Notes: generated from the sequence alone by a model not told the origin. 64,000 bases of DNA from Paraburkholderia solitsugae (GCF_013177695.1 NZ_WOEY01000115.1:62001-126000); one strand, 5' to 3'; positions 1 through 9,489 are shown, counted from the stretch's first letter. A program made the numbers and translations.

Positions 1-798
1 GCCGATGCGCATCGGCGCGCGCGCCTTGAACGCCGACCCATAGCCGACCGTATGGCCTTCGGCGAGCGTCTGCACGGCGATCAGTTCGGAAGCGAGCGTC
101 ATGGCCGGTTGCAGGCCGGTGCCTGCGATCGCGGCCGTCACGCCCGAGGGCGACGCACCGTACAGCATGATGCCCGGGCGGACCCAGTCGAAGTGTGCTT
201 CGGGATGCCACAGCGTCGCTGCGGAATTCGAGAGGCTGCGCGCGCCGGCAATGCCTTGCGCGCCGCGCTCGAACGCTTCCATCTGATAGGCGATGCCGCG
301 TTCACCGTCGGCATCCGAGAAATGGGTCATCAACGTGATCTGGCCGACGCCCTGGCAGGCCCGCGCACGCTCCCATGCGGAGCGGAATTTTTCCACCGTA
401 TAACCAAGGCGGTTCATGCCGGTGTTCATCTTCAACTGGATATTGACCGGCTTGGACAGGCGCGCCATTTCAAGCATGCGCAGCTGTTCGTCCGAATGCA
501 GCGCCGTGGTCAGGCTGTAGCGGTCGATCACGTCGATATCGGTCGGACGAAAGAAACCTTCGAGCAACAAAATCGGGCCGGCCCAGCCCAATTCGCGCAA
601 TTTCGCGGCTTCTTCGAGATCCAGTAGACCAAAGCCGTCCGTTGCACGCAAGCCGGGAAAAGCGCGCGCGAGGCCGTGTCCGTAGGCGTTTGCCTTGACG
701 ACAGCCCAGATCTTGGATTTTGGCGCGTGGCGCCGGGCGACGGCGAGATTATTGGCGAGTGCGGCGGTATGAATCGTGGCTGAAAGGGGGCGCGGCAT
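1..798 (-). CDS. alr: Alanine racemase, 3' part missing at the window edge
   Basis: This PLP-dependent enzyme interconverts L- and D-alanine and so supplies D-Ala for peptidoglycan. The minus-strand frame opens at an ATG at 796-798 and stays open to the left edge, showing 266 of the roughly 355 residues usual for the family. The N-terminal [10 protein letters not shown] is followed by the PLP-lysine motif [11 protein letters not shown] near residue 35-45. [18 protein letters not shown] and RPGIMLYG, all typical of Alr barrels, come later. The C-terminal beta domain with the second catalytic Tyr lies mostly outside the window. It is divergent from the LplT-like gene, with about 220 bp between the starts. 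The identification is firm. Confidence 0.95.
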   Translation of the reverse strand, partial: MPRPLSATIHTAALANNLAVARRHAPKSKIWAVVKANAYGHGLARAFPGLRATDGFGLLDLEEAAKLRELGWAGPILLLEGFFRPTDIDVIDRYSLTTALHSDEQLRMLEMARLSKPVNIQLKMNTGMNRLGYTVEKFRSAWERARACQGVGQITLMTHFSDADGERGIAYQMEAFERGAQGIAGARSLSNSAATLWHPEAHFDWVRPGIMLYGASPSGVTAAIAGTGLQPAMTLASELIAVQTLAEGHTVGYGSAFKARAPMRIG

Positions 799-1017
799 GG
801 GATATTTTCGTAAAGACGCTTGCGAATCAGCAGCTTACAGGGCGTTTTCAGCGCTCGGCAGCCCGCTGGGCGGTGCGATCAAGGATTTTGCTAGTCCGAA
901 TGCAGCTATTTTCATGATATAAAGCCGTGCGCACAACCCATTTCGAACGGTATAAGCCCGGACGCCTTGCACACGGCCCGGGGCGGACAGACCGCAGCGA
1001 GGACAGCATCGCATCAG

Positions 1018-2325
1018 ATGAAAAAAGGTTTTTACACCATCATGGCCGCGCAGTTTTTTTCGTCGCTGGCCGACAATGCGCTTCTGATCGCTGCTATTGC
1101 ACTGCTGAAAGATCTTCACGCCCCGAACTGGATGACGCCGCTGCTCAAGTTGTTCTTTGTGCTGTCGTACGTTGTTCTGGCTGCCTTTGTGGGTGCATTC
1201 GCCGACTCCCGTCCAAAGGGACAGGTGATGTTCGTCACCAATACCATCAAAGTAGTCGGTTGCATCACGATGCTGGTGGGCGCGCATCCGTTACTCGCCT
1301 ATGGCATCGTCGGCTTTGGCGCAGCGGCCTACTCGCCGGCCAAGTACGGCATTCTCACCGAACTGCTGCCGCCTGACCGGCTGGTCGCCGCGAACGGCTG
1401 GATCGAGGGCACTACGGTCGGTTCGATCATTCTCGGTACCGTGCTCGGCGGCGCGCTCATCAGCCCGCACATCGCCGCACCGATCCTCAGGCACCACATC
1501 CCCACGGTCAACACGCCCGCTGAAGCGGCGATGCTGGTGATCATGGCAATCTACGTGATCGCGGCGCTGTTCAATCTGCGCATTCCCGACACCGGCGCAC
1601 GCTATCCGAAACAGGAGCGCGGCCCGATCAAGCTGGTCACCGATTTCGCCGACTGCTTTGTCGTGCTGTGGCGTGACAAGCTCGGCCAGATCTCGCTCGC
1701 CGTCACCACGCTTTTTTGGGGCGCCGGCGCGACGCTGCAATTCATCGTGCTGAAGTGGGCCGAGGTGTCGCTGAACATGTCGCTTTCGGAAGCCGCGATT
1801 CTACAAGCGGTGGTGGCAGTGGGCGTGGCGGCTGGCGCGATTTTCGCCGCCTCGCGCGTGCCGTTGAAGAAGTCGCTGTCGGTACTTCCGGTCGGCATCA
1901 TGATGGGCATCGCCGTGATGCTGATGGCCTTCTACACACGCGACCTGTTCCCCACGCATTGGGGCATCTATTTCGGCCGTCTGCATGTGCCGGGCTATCT
2001 GATCGTTGCGTATATCTTCCTGATGATCGTCGGCGGCCTGTCGGGTTTTTTCGTCGTACCGATGAATGCGCTGCTCCAGCATCGCGGTCACGTGCTCCTG
2101 TCGGCGGGTCACTCGATCGCCGTGCAGAACTTCAACGAAAATCTCTCAGTGCTCATCATGCTGTGCCTGTATGCCGTGCTGGTGTGGCTCGATGTGCCGG
2201 TCGCGGCGGTGATCGTGCTATTCGGCACCTTCGTCTGCCTGATGATGTGGTTGGTGATGCGGCGCCACCAGGCAAATCAGCGCGCGTTCGACTCGGTCGC
2301 GCTGATCGGCGAGGTCAAGCATTGA
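1018..2325 (+). CDS. lplT: Lysophospholipid transporter LplT-like MFS protein (copy 1)
   Basis: This 435-residue major facilitator protein has about 12 hydrophobic segments. LplT flips lysophospholipids across the inner membrane for re-acylation. The ATG at 1018 gives MKKGFYTIMAAQFFSSLADN, the usual LplT opening; an in-frame ATG at 967 would add 17 residues with no membrane character. Conserved pieces include YSPAKYGILTELLP, IPDTGARYP and FFVVPMNALLQHRG. A second copy lies at 49365-50663 and shares all of these motifs. No acyltransferase (Aas) gene is adjacent, unlike the enteric lplT-aas pair. The family call is firm, but the exact substrate is inferred. Confidence 0.9.
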   Translation: MKKGFYTIMAAQFFSSLADNALLIAAIALLKDLHAPNWMTPLLKLFFVLSYVVLAAFVGAFADSRPKGQVMFVTNTIKVVGCITMLVGAHPLLAYGIVGFGAAAYSPAKYGILTELLPPDRLVAANGWIEGTTVGSIILGTVLGGALISPHIAAPILRHHIPTVNTPAEAAMLVIMAIYVIAALFNLRIPDTGARYPKQERGPIKLVTDFADCFVVLWRDKLGQISLAVTTLFWGAGATLQFIVLKWAEVSLNMSLSEAAILQAVVAVGVAAGAIFAASRVPLKKSLSVLPVGIMMGIAVMLMAFYTRDLFPTHWGIYFGRLHVPGYLIVAYIFLMIVGGLSGFFVVPMNALLQHRGHVLLSAGHSIAVQNFNENLSVLIMLCLYAVLVWLDVPVAAVIVLFGTFVCLMMWLVMRRHQANQRAFDSVALIGEVKH

Positions 2326-2380
2326 CCCGCGACGGGCGGTGCACTGACTGCCCACGCCTTTCCCCTTTCCTCGCTTTGCC

Positions 2381-3187
2381 ATGACTCAACCCATTCCCAA
2401 TGTGCTGACGATCGCCGGTTCCGATTCCGGCGGCGGCGCCGGCATTCAGGCCGATCTGAAGGCTTTCTCGGCGCTCGGCGCTTATGGCGCGAGCGTGATC
2501 ACGGCGCTCACCGCGCAGAACACGCGCGGCGTCACTGCGATTCATGCGCCGGAACCCGCCTTCATAACCGCGCAACTCGATGCGGTGTTCGACGACATCC
2601 GTATCGACGCCGTGAAGATCGGCATGCTGGCGAATGCGTCGATCGCACGCGCGGTCGCCGATGCGCTGCGGCGGTACAAGCCGAAGCACATCGTGCTCGA
2701 CACGGTGATGATTTCGAAGAGCAATCACGCCCTGCTGCTGCCGGATGCGGTTGCTGCCGTGCGTGACGAGTTGCTGTCGCTGGCCGATCTGTTGACGCCG
2801 AATCTGCCGGAAGCGGCGGCCTTGCTAGGCGTGCAGGCTGCCACCGATGAAGCCGGCATGGTCGAACAAGGCGAAGCGCTGCGTGCGCTTGGCGCGCGGG
2901 CGGTACTGATGAAAGGTGGCCATTTGAGCGCGGCGGACAGCCCCGACTGGCTGGTACAGGACAGCGGCACCCTGCGCCTGGGCGGCCCGCGCGTACCGGT
3001 GAAGCATACCCATGGGACGGGCTGCACGCTGTCGTCGGCGATTGCGGCGCTGATTCCGCAGCGCAACGATCTGGCGAGCGCCGTCGCCGACGCCAAGCTG
3101 TATCTGACCGGTGCGTTGCAAGCGAGCGATCGGCTGGACGTTGGCAGCGGCGTCGGGCCGGTGCATCATTTTTACCGGTGGTGGTGA
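2381..3187 (+). CDS. thiD: Bifunctional hydroxymethylpyrimidine / phosphomethylpyrimidine kinase
   Basis: ThiD phosphorylates HMP and then HMP-P to HMP-PP, the pyrimidine half of thiamine. The 268-residue length is usual. The ribokinase fold shows through IAGSDSGGGAGIQADLK near the N-terminus, DTVMISKS, LTPNLPEA, and the anion-hole motif HTHGTGCTLSSA near residue 208-219, with Asp/Gly-rich catalytic surroundings. It starts 55 bp after the LplT-like gene. I see no TPP riboswitch in that gap. The 3' end overlaps the convergent DUF1853 gene by 16 bp. Confidence 0.96.
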   Translation: MTQPIPNVLTIAGSDSGGGAGIQADLKAFSALGAYGASVITALTAQNTRGVTAIHAPEPAFITAQLDAVFDDIRIDAVKIGMLANASIARAVADALRRYKPKHIVLDTVMISKSNHALLLPDAVAAVRDELLSLADLLTPNLPEAAALLGVQAATDEAGMVEQGEALRALGARAVLMKGGHLSAADSPDWLVQDSGTLRLGGPRVPVKHTHGTGCTLSSAIAALIPQRNDLASAVADAKLYLTGALQASDRLDVGSGVGPVHHFYRWW

Positions 3188-4227
3188 GGGGCTGAGACAG
3201 GGGCGCGCCGCGCGTAGATCTGCGCCTGTTCCGGCCAATCGTCCGGCACGATGAAGCCGCGCGAAAGTTCTGCAAAATTACCCACGCCGTCACTGGCGAA
3301 CGCCGCGACCATCGTTGGTCCATGCTGAGGTGCGGTTTGTTCAGCAAGCATCTGCTGATCGACGAAAGCAAACCCCGCGGCCTGGGCTTCACCCTTCTTA
3401 TGCCGCCTCGGCGCAAGCCATTCTAGCCGGGGTAGCACGCGCCACATGTGCGCATGCGCCGCGGCAAAGTCCGGCCACTCGCTGCGGGTCACCCACCAGC
3501 CACGTCCATGCGACGGATCGAGCTCGACAGGATCCGCAGGCATCGCGCCAGCGCGATAGAACAACCAGCCTTTGATAAACATCTGCGGCGTCCACGGCCC
3601 TGCATAGCCGACCGATGCGAACTCCTCGCGCGCGCTCAACGGCAGTTGATGATTCAGCACATGCGCGAGCTTCAGATCGAAGCGGTCTTTCAGATTCGGG
3701 CCGACGTAATCCGCTAACCGCGCCACCGGCTGCGTGGCAGACTGCGCGCCGCTTTCGCCCGCATGCAGATAGCACTTCACCGCCAGTTCCCAATGCAGGC
3801 GCTCGCCCTGCTGTGTCTGCACGAGAAAATCGCATTCACCGAGCGTCACGCCCGCGCGCCGCAAGGGCACGCCGGCCGCGACCAGCCGCGCCGCCGGTCC
3901 ATGTTGCAAGAACCATCCGAGCAGCCGTTCGGCGTAGCGGCCAAGACGCGTGATACGCGTCGCAGTGAGATCGCGGTGCAAGTCAGCCGGATCGGCGTCC
4001 AGCGCGCGTAACCAGTCGACGGTTGCATCGGCTTCCTGCTGCGAATCGAAAGGACTGGCGAGCACGCCCACAGGTGGTTGCGCGCGCAACAAATTGGCGC
4101 TCAGCAGCACCCATGCGAGATCACGCACGGCCGGTTCACGCAATGTGTCGAGCAGCGTCTCGAGGGCCGCGGTGGATGTGCCGGGCGCAGCGGCGAGGCG
4201 CGCCGCCGGCCCGCTTGCGTCGCTCAC
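3172..4227 (-). CDS. DUF1853 family protein, function unknown
   Basis: This 351-residue protein has no recognised catalytic motif that I can name. It resembles the DUF1853 family, uncharacterised proteins found in beta- and gamma-proteobacteria. I choose the GTG at 4225-4227, which overlaps the TGA of udg (GTGA) and suggests translational coupling. The longer frame to 4284 would add 19 Arg-rich residues that are out-of-frame udg sequence. Acidic and aromatic patches such as CDFLVQT and HWELAVKCYLH recall nuclease-like DUF1853 cores (inference only). It is the last gene of tsaB-rimI-udg-DUF1853. Confidence 0.8.
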   Translation of the reverse strand: MSDASGPAARLAAAPGTSTAALETLLDTLREPAVRDLAWVLLSANLLRAQPPVGVLASPFDSQQEADATVDWLRALDADPADLHRDLTATRITRLGRYAERLLGWFLQHGPAARLVAAGVPLRRAGVTLGECDFLVQTQQGERLHWELAVKCYLHAGESGAQSATQPVARLADYVGPNLKDRFDLKLAHVLNHQLPLSAREEFASVGYAGPWTPQMFIKGWLFYRAGAMPADPVELDPSHGRGWWVTRSEWPDFAAAHAHMWRVLPRLEWLAPRRHKKGEAQAAGFAFVDQQMLAEQTAPQHGPTMVAAFASDGVGNFAELSRGFIVPDDWPEQAQIYARRAPVSAPHHHR

Positions 4228-5396
4228 TTTGCGGCGTTGGACGGCACGCCGCCCGCCGCGAGCCACGTATCGCGTGCGAGACACAGGTCCGCCCAGGCCT
4301 TCGCCTTGTCCGACAGGCTGCGCAGCAGATACGCCGGGTGATAGGTGACGATGACCGGTACCCCTTCGTATTCATGCACGCGGCCGCGCAGCGACGAAAT
4401 GCTCGCGTCGGTCTCGAGCAGGCTTTGCGCGGCGAAGCGGCCCAGCGCGACGATCAGCTTCGGCTTGACCAGCGCGACCTGCCGTTGCAGATAAGGCTCG
4501 CAACGCGCGACTTCGTCCGGTTCAGGATTGCGGTTGCCTGGCGGGCGGCACTTGATCACGTTGGCGATATAGACGTTGGTGTCGCGCGCGAGCGTCAGCG
4601 AGCGCAGCATATTGTCGAGCAGCTTACCGGCTTGGCCGACGAATGGCTCGCCCAGGCGGTCTTCGTTCTCGCCCGGTGCTTCGCCGATCAGCATCCAGTC
4701 GGCGTTGCGATCGCCGACGCCGAATACCGTGTTCGTGCGTTTTTCGCACAGGCGGCAGCGTTCGCAGGCGGCGACTCGCTCGCTCAACGCGTCCCAGTCG
4801 AGGGTCTGGATCGAGGGCGGCTCGGGTGCCTCGCCACGCGCTTCGGTGCCGGGGTGCGAAGGCAGATCGTCGAACCAGGCGAAATCGTCGTCCGGCGGCA
4901 TTTCAACCGCCGGCGGCTCAGGTGTTCGCGACTGCTGGGAAACCGTGCGCGTTTCAACCGGCACTTGCATTCGTCCTTGCTGCCCCTGCTGTTCCGCTGG
5001 CGGCACACGCCGGTCGCCCTGCTCACGCTCCTGCATGGCCCGCGACGAATCGCTCGCGCGCGCCGGGGACTCGCGATCGAACCGGTCACGCGCTTCAGTC
5101 TGCGGCGCCTGATCCGCGCGAACCGGCGCGCGTGACTCACCTTGGGCTGGCGCGGAATCGGCTTGCTGAGCTTCGCTGGCGCGCATCGCAGGCCGGCGAG
5201 CGTCCTGAGCCAGCGCGGACGGCGACGGCTCACGCACCGCCACACGCGGATCGTCGGGACGCGCCTCCTGATTCGCTAACGCGCCAGCGCCCTGCCCGGC
5301 CGCGGCTTCGCCTGCCGGCTCCTGCGCGGCCATCCCACGACGCACCCAGAGCGGCGCGAGTCCGAACTCTTCCAATACCGATTCATGCAGCGCCAT
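4224..5396 (-). CDS. udg: Family 4 uracil-DNA glycosylase with a long disordered N-terminus
   Basis: The enzyme removes uracil from DNA. The catalytic domain is the C-terminal half. It has Fe-S cysteines in CERCRLC, GEAPGENED for the water-activating region, VIKCRPPGNRNPEPDEV with further cysteines (including RCEPYL), and the C-terminal TYHPAYLLR motif. The product is 390 residues, whereas typical family-4 enzymes have about 200-290. The extra part is a region of roughly 190 residues rich in Ala, Arg, Gln and Pro. The ATG at 5396 (MALHESVLEEFG) fits better than the upstream in-frame ATG at 5414, and either overlaps the end of rimI. Function is firm; the role of the tail is unknown. Confidence 0.93.
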   Translation of the reverse strand: MALHESVLEEFGLAPLWVRRGMAAQEPAGEAAAGQGAGALANQEARPDDPRVAVREPSPSALAQDARRPAMRASEAQQADSAPAQGESRAPVRADQAPQTEARDRFDRESPARASDSSRAMQEREQGDRRVPPAEQQGQQGRMQVPVETRTVSQQSRTPEPPAVEMPPDDDFAWFDDLPSHPGTEARGEAPEPPSIQTLDWDALSERVAACERCRLCEKRTNTVFGVGDRNADWMLIGEAPGENEDRLGEPFVGQAGKLLDNMLRSLTLARDTNVYIANVIKCRPPGNRNPEPDEVARCEPYLQRQVALVKPKLIVALGRFAAQSLLETDASISSLRGRVHEYEGVPVIVTYHPAYLLRSLSDKAKAWADLCLARDTWLAAGGVPSNAAK

Positions 5397-5877
5397 CTGC
5401 GCCCTCCGTGGCAAACGAGAAACGCATCACGATGGCGTCCTCCCGGCTGCGATGCCGCGCCGGATAATAGTTTTTGCGCCGGCCAATCGACGCAAAGCCG
5501 AAACGCTCGTAAAGCCGGATAGCCCGATGATTCGACGGCCGCACTTCGAGCAGCAGGCCTTCGAGTTTTTCGGTGCGCGTAATGCGCACCGCTTCGCGCA
5601 GCAGCGCGAGCCCGGCACCGGCGCCTTGCGCGGCGGGCGTCACGCACAAATTGAGCAGATGCATTTCATCGACCACCGGCATCAGCACGCAATAACCAAT
5701 CAACGTGCCGGTGACGTGCCGCATGCAGATGCCGAAATAGCCGTTGCGCAGCGAGTCGCCGAAATTGCCGCGGCTCCAGGGGAATTCGTAGGCGATCTTT
5801 TCGATGGCCGCGACCTCGTCCAGATCGGCTTCGGTCATCGGCGACATGTAACGGTCCGCCAGCAACACCCCGCTCAT
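5383..5877 (-). CDS. rimI: Ribosomal protein S18-alanine N-acetyltransferase
   Basis: This GNAT enzyme acetylates the N-terminal Ala of ribosomal protein S18. At 164 residues it is the usual length. It carries the RimI-type segment YEFPWSRGNF, the acetyl-CoA loop region AAQGAGAGLALLREAVR, and LLEVRPSNHRAIRLYERFGF near the C-terminus. The start overlaps the tsaB stop by 4 bp (ATGA), and the 3' end overlaps udg by 14 bp. The tsaB-rimI pairing is widespread in bacteria and supports the call. Confidence 0.95.
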   Translation of the reverse strand: MSGVLLADRYMSPMTEADLDEVAAIEKIAYEFPWSRGNFGDSLRNGYFGICMRHVTGTLIGYCVLMPVVDEMHLLNLCVTPAAQGAGAGLALLREAVRITRTEKLEGLLLEVRPSNHRAIRLYERFGFASIGRRKNYYPARHRSREDAIVMRFSFATEGADGAA

Positions 5878-6698
5878 TGCCGGCCCTCACCTTGATCCAC
5901 GTCGTGCGCCAGCCTGGCGGCAGCTTGCTCGGCCTTGGCGGCTTTTTCGGCTTTCTCGGCGACCCGCTCCGCCGTGGTCTGCGCAACCTTGTCGCGAATG
6001 TATTCCGGCGCCGCCTGATCGGCGGGCACGGTGCGGCCGGCGCGAAACGCGCGCAGCGCCGCGTGCGCGAGCGGCACCGCATGCGGCAGCGCTTCGCCGT
6101 CGACGGTTCGCGCGGCCGCGACGGCGGGCAGCCGCGCGCCGAAAGCGGCAGCCGCATTGCCGGCCAGGGTGAAGGGGACGTCGGGCAAAACGAGCCGTTC
6201 CGGCGCGTCGAGCGAAGCCGGCTGAAGCGTGCGCCATTCGCCCACGGCTGCGTCCCATGCGTAGTCGGCCCAATAGATCTCGTCCATCCGGGCGTCAAGC
6301 GCGGCAAGCACGCGGGTCGCCGACGGATCGCGCAGCCGTGCGCTTTCCGCGCAGGCCAGCAGCGTGCTGACCGGCACGACCGGCAGGTCCAGGCCGAACG
6401 CGAGGCCTTGAGCGACGCCCGTCGCGGTGCGAAGACCTGTAAACGAACCGGGACCGGAGCCGAAGGCGATGGCGTGGCAATCCGCCAGGGTCAGGCCGGC
6501 TTCGTCGAACAGTTCGCGAATGGCGGGCAACAGGCGCGTGCTGGAGACTGCGCCGGTTTGCTCGTGGCGCACCCAGATCCGGGGTTCGGCGAGGCCTGGG
6601 TTCGCTGTCTGGCTCGCCGCGCCGCCGACGGCGGACAGGAGCGCTACCGAGCAGAATTCGGTCGAGGTATCGAGGGCAAGGAGCACAGTTTGAGTCAT
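5874..6698 (-). CDS. tsaB: tRNA threonylcarbamoyladenosine biosynthesis protein TsaB
   Basis: TsaB is the partner of TsaD in making t6A37 on ANN-decoding tRNAs. The ATG at 6696-6698 gives MTQTVLLALDTSTEFCSVAL, the classic ASKHA-fold opening. The long upstream frame is not coding-like. GSGPGSFTGLRTATGVAQGLA near residue 75-95 is the family signature. The 274-residue product is longer than the E. coli protein (231). The excess is a Lys/Ala/Glu-rich tail (KAEKAAKAEQAAARLA) that probably forms a helix. It is the first gene of the minus-strand operon. Confidence 0.95.
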   Translation of the reverse strand: MTQTVLLALDTSTEFCSVALLSAVGGAASQTANPGLAEPRIWVRHEQTGAVSSTRLLPAIRELFDEAGLTLADCHAIAFGSGPGSFTGLRTATGVAQGLAFGLDLPVVPVSTLLACAESARLRDPSATRVLAALDARMDEIYWADYAWDAAVGEWRTLQPASLDAPERLVLPDVPFTLAGNAAAAFGARLPAVAAARTVDGEALPHAVPLAHAALRAFRAGRTVPADQAAPEYIRDKVAQTTAERVAEKAEKAAKAEQAAARLAHDVDQGEGRQ

Positions 6699-6861
6699 GG
6701 ACCGTATTGTAATCGGCACGGCGCGTGCGGATGCGGTTTTGGGTTTGCCCTCTGCGCGGGAATGAATGTTTGGAATAAGCCCTCGGCACTCGCGGCAGCA
6801 TGCAGTTGTTATGATCATCAGCCCAGCCAGAACCAACCCCGCCAGCCGGGCAAAAACCACC

Positions 6862-7131
6862 ATGACAGACATCAACGCGCAATTCGTCCAGGCCCAGGAA
6901 GATGCAAAGCAACTGCCGGAGCGCCCGGGCAACCTTACCCTGCTGCGCCTCTACGCCCTCTACAAGCAGGCCATCGACGGCGACGTCCACGGCGACAAAC
7001 CCGGCTTCACCGATATCGTCGGCAAATACAAGTACGATGCGTGGGCCGCACTCAAAGGCACCGCTCAAGACGCCGCGAAGCTGCAATACGTTGAACTGAT
7101 CGAAGCCCTCAAGAGCGGCGCCGCTGCCTGA
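6862..7131 (+). CDS. Acyl-CoA-binding protein
   Basis: This small cytoplasmic four-helix protein binds medium- and long-chain acyl-CoA esters. It has 89 residues, the family's usual size. Diagnostic features are LRLYALYKQAIDGDV, KPGF and KYKYDAWAALKG, which hold the Tyr and Lys residues that contact CoA. The start is the ATG at 6862. The upstream in-frame ATG at 6766 lies in the region divergent to tsaB and is unlikely. It stands alone, without fatty-acid genes beside it. Confidence 0.93.
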   Translation: MTDINAQFVQAQEDAKQLPERPGNLTLLRLYALYKQAIDGDVHGDKPGFTDIVGKYKYDAWAALKGTAQDAAKLQYVELIEALKSGAAA

Positions 7132-7709
7132 ATCTGACCCCGTAGCGACATTCGTCGTCGGAACGGCAGGCCGCAGCCGCCCCGGAATGACCACCGGCAA
7201 CGCAGATCGCTTAGGTGGTCCCTAAGCCTGCCTGCGGGCACGCCCCTTTAGGCAGCCCAGTGGGCAGGTCCTTGGGCAGACCCAGCGGGCAGGCACCTTA
7301 AGCCCACTCGGGCAGCCAAACGGAAGTTTTCCAGTAGGAAACGTCTTAACGGTGGCGCAGTGCAACAAAACCCTATACAATGCTGCCTGCGCTTCACTGC
7401 TTTGCCCGGCTTTTCTCTAGCGGCCTTTGCGGCGCAGCGCCTCGTAGCGTTTAGCTCCAATCCAGTTTAGAACCTGTCCCCTCCTGCCTAGCCCCCTACG
7501 GGCGATCATGTCCCAGGCTGGCGGCACGCCGTGTTGGCATGTCGCATCCGATACAGCTTCTAACGAAAAGCTCGCCTTTATTGTCGCGAGCTGCCCCCGT
7601 TTTTCGATTTGCTCGCTGCTTCTTTGCTCGCTGAATCCGACGACTTGGGTATGCCGATTGGCGCCGACGTTTTAATTCCGTGTGTACCAAGGATTTACCA
7701 AGGATTCTC
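7132..7709 (+). other. Gene-poor leader region upstream of the rhlE-type helicase
   Basis: I see no convincing gene in these 578 bp. Positions about 7217-7317 hold degenerate repeats built on a cagYgggcagg core, with at least four recognisable copies. The rest may be a long 5' leader for the helicase. Helicase genes of this family are often controlled through long leaders, but that is known from other species and is not shown here. Confidence 0.5.
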
Positions 7710-9353
7710 ATGACTTCGAGCAATACCCCCAGCAGCCCGTTGAACGCCATCGCCGATCAAGCCCTCGGTCTCGCCGACGCACCCGCACAAGCCGCAGCTG
7801 TTGCTGCCGCTCCGGAAGCTGTCGCCGCAGAAGCCGCAGCAGCGCCGACCGGCCCGTCGTTCGCGTCGCTCGGTCTGTCCGCGGATGTCGTCTCCGCCCT
7901 GACCGCCGCTGGTTATCAAAACCCGACTCCGGTTCAGCAACGCGCAATCCCGGCTGGCATCGCCGGCCGCGATCTGATGGTGTCGAGCCCGACCGGTTCG
8001 GGCAAGACAGCCGCGTTCATGCTGCCCGCTATCGAACGTTTCTCACAACTGCAAAAAGCACAAGCCAGCCAGCCGCGTGAGCCGCGTCCGGCTGACGGTG
8101 CCCGCACGCGCCGTCCGCAACCGGTTGCCCGTCCGACCATGCTGGTTCTGACGCCGACCCGCGAACTCGCGATGCAGGTCACCACCGCCGCTGCCACGTA
8201 TGGCAAGCACCTCAAGCGTCTGCGCACCGTCAGCATTCTGGGCGGCGTCGCTTATGGTCAACAATTGATGCTGCTGGCAAAGAACCCGGAAATCCTGGTT
8301 GCTACGCCGGGCCGTTTGATCGACCACCTGGAACGCGGCCGTATCGATCTGTCGCAACTGCAGATCCTCGTGCTCGACGAAGCTGACCGCATGCTCGACA
8401 TGGGCTTCATCGAAGACATCGAAACGATCGTCGCCGCTACGCCGGCAACGCGTCAAACGATGCTGTTCTCGGCCACGCTCGACGGCAAGATCGGTTCGCT
8501 GACCGGCCGTCTGCTGAAGGATCCGGAACGGATCGAGATCGTTCAACGCCTCGAACAACGTACCAACATCGCGCAAACCGTCCACTATGTTGACGACCGC
8601 GATCACAAGGATCGTCTGCTCGACCACCTGCTGCGTGACGAGGGCCTCGACCAGGCTATCGTCTTCACGGCAACCAAGATGGACGCTGACCAACTGGCTG
8701 GCCGTCTGGCCGACGCCGGTTTCGAATCGGCAGCTCTGCACGGCGATCTGCCGCAAGGCGCACGTAACCGCACCATCAAGGCCCTGCGCGAGCGCCGTGT
8801 GCGCGTGCTGGTCGCCACGGACGTCGCCGCTCGCGGTATCGACATCCCGGGCATCACGCACGTGTTCAACTACGATCTGCCGAAGTTCGCTGAAGACTAC
8901 GTGCACCGTATCGGCCGTACCGGCCGTGCTGGCCGCTCGGGTATCGCAGTGAGCCTCGTGCACCACGCTGAACAAGGTGCGCTGAAGCGTATCGAGCGCT
9001 TCGTGCGCACCCCCCTGCCGGTCAACGTCGTCGCAGGCTTCGAGCCGCGCAAGTCGGCTCCGTCGGGCGGTGGCCGTCCTGGCTTTGGCGGCCGCGGCCG
9101 TCCGGGCGGTGGCAATGGCGGCGGTGGCCGTCGCTTCGGTAGCGGCAGCGGTGCTGGCAAGCCGGCCGGTAACGGCGGCGGCGCTCGCAGCGGCAATGGC
9201 GGCGGCTGGGCCGGCAAGTCGGCTGGCGGCGGTTCGCGTGAAGGTGGCTTCGGCGGTGGTTCGCGTGAAGGCGGCTTTGGCGGCGGTTCGCGTGACGGCG
9301 GCTACGGCGCACGCCGCAGCGACGGCCCGCGTACGGCGCGTCGCGGCAGCTAA
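7710..9353 (+). CDS. rhlE: DEAD-box ATP-dependent RNA helicase, RhlE type
   Basis: It unwinds RNA duplexes in ribosome assembly and mRNA turnover. The ATG at 7710 gives 547 residues. The N-terminal 45 residues are Ala-rich. Then come the Q motif (FASLGLSADVV, NPTPVQQRAIP), Walker A SPTGSGKTAAF, PTRELA, DEAD in VLDEADRMLDMGF, SAT in FSATLDG, and HRIGRTGRAGR. The last 110 residues are Gly/Arg-rich and end in three near-repeats of GGGSREGGF, a typical RNA-binding tail. Codon 1 of a longer frame at 7680 looks spurious. A strong terminator follows at 9461. Confidence 0.95.
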   Translation: MTSSNTPSSPLNAIADQALGLADAPAQAAAVAAAPEAVAAEAAAAPTGPSFASLGLSADVVSALTAAGYQNPTPVQQRAIPAGIAGRDLMVSSPTGSGKTAAFMLPAIERFSQLQKAQASQPREPRPADGARTRRPQPVARPTMLVLTPTRELAMQVTTAAATYGKHLKRLRTVSILGGVAYGQQLMLLAKNPEILVATPGRLIDHLERGRIDLSQLQILVLDEADRMLDMGFIEDIETIVAATPATRQTMLFSATLDGKIGSLTGRLLKDPERIEIVQRLEQRTNIAQTVHYVDDRDHKDRLLDHLLRDEGLDQAIVFTATKMDADQLAGRLADAGFESAALHGDLPQGARNRTIKALRERRVRVLVATDVAARGIDIPGITHVFNYDLPKFAEDYVHRIGRTGRAGRSGIAVSLVHHAEQGALKRIERFVRTPLPVNVVAGFEPRKSAPSGGGRPGFGGRGRPGGGNGGGGRRFGSGSGAGKPAGNGGGARSGNGGGWAGKSAGGGSREGGFGGGSREGGFGGGSRDGGYGARRSDGPRTARRGS

Positions 9354-9460
9354 GCAGCGACTCAGCAGTCATCAGGCAAACGCTATTTACGTGGCTCGTT
9401 CAGTACGTAAGGCAGCCTGAAAAGACCCAGACGGCCCTGCGCCGTTCGTCAGTCGAAAGA

Positions 9461-9489
9461 AACCGGTGCTCAGGCACCGGTTTTTTTTC
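9461..9489 (+). terminator. Rho-independent terminator after rhlE
   Basis: A perfect 10-bp stem (9461-9470 with 9475-9484) with a tcag loop runs into eight T residues. It lies 108 bp after the helicase stop and ends that unit. Confidence 0.92.

Noticed and set aside
52-627. Plus-strand open frame of 191 codons at the left edge
   Set aside because: It lies opposite alr, whose minus-strand frame shows clear Alr motifs. The plus frame is an out-of-frame shadow.
2381-3187. TPP riboswitch upstream of thiD
   Set aside because: The 55-bp gap to the previous gene has no ctgatgag-like core and is too short for the element.
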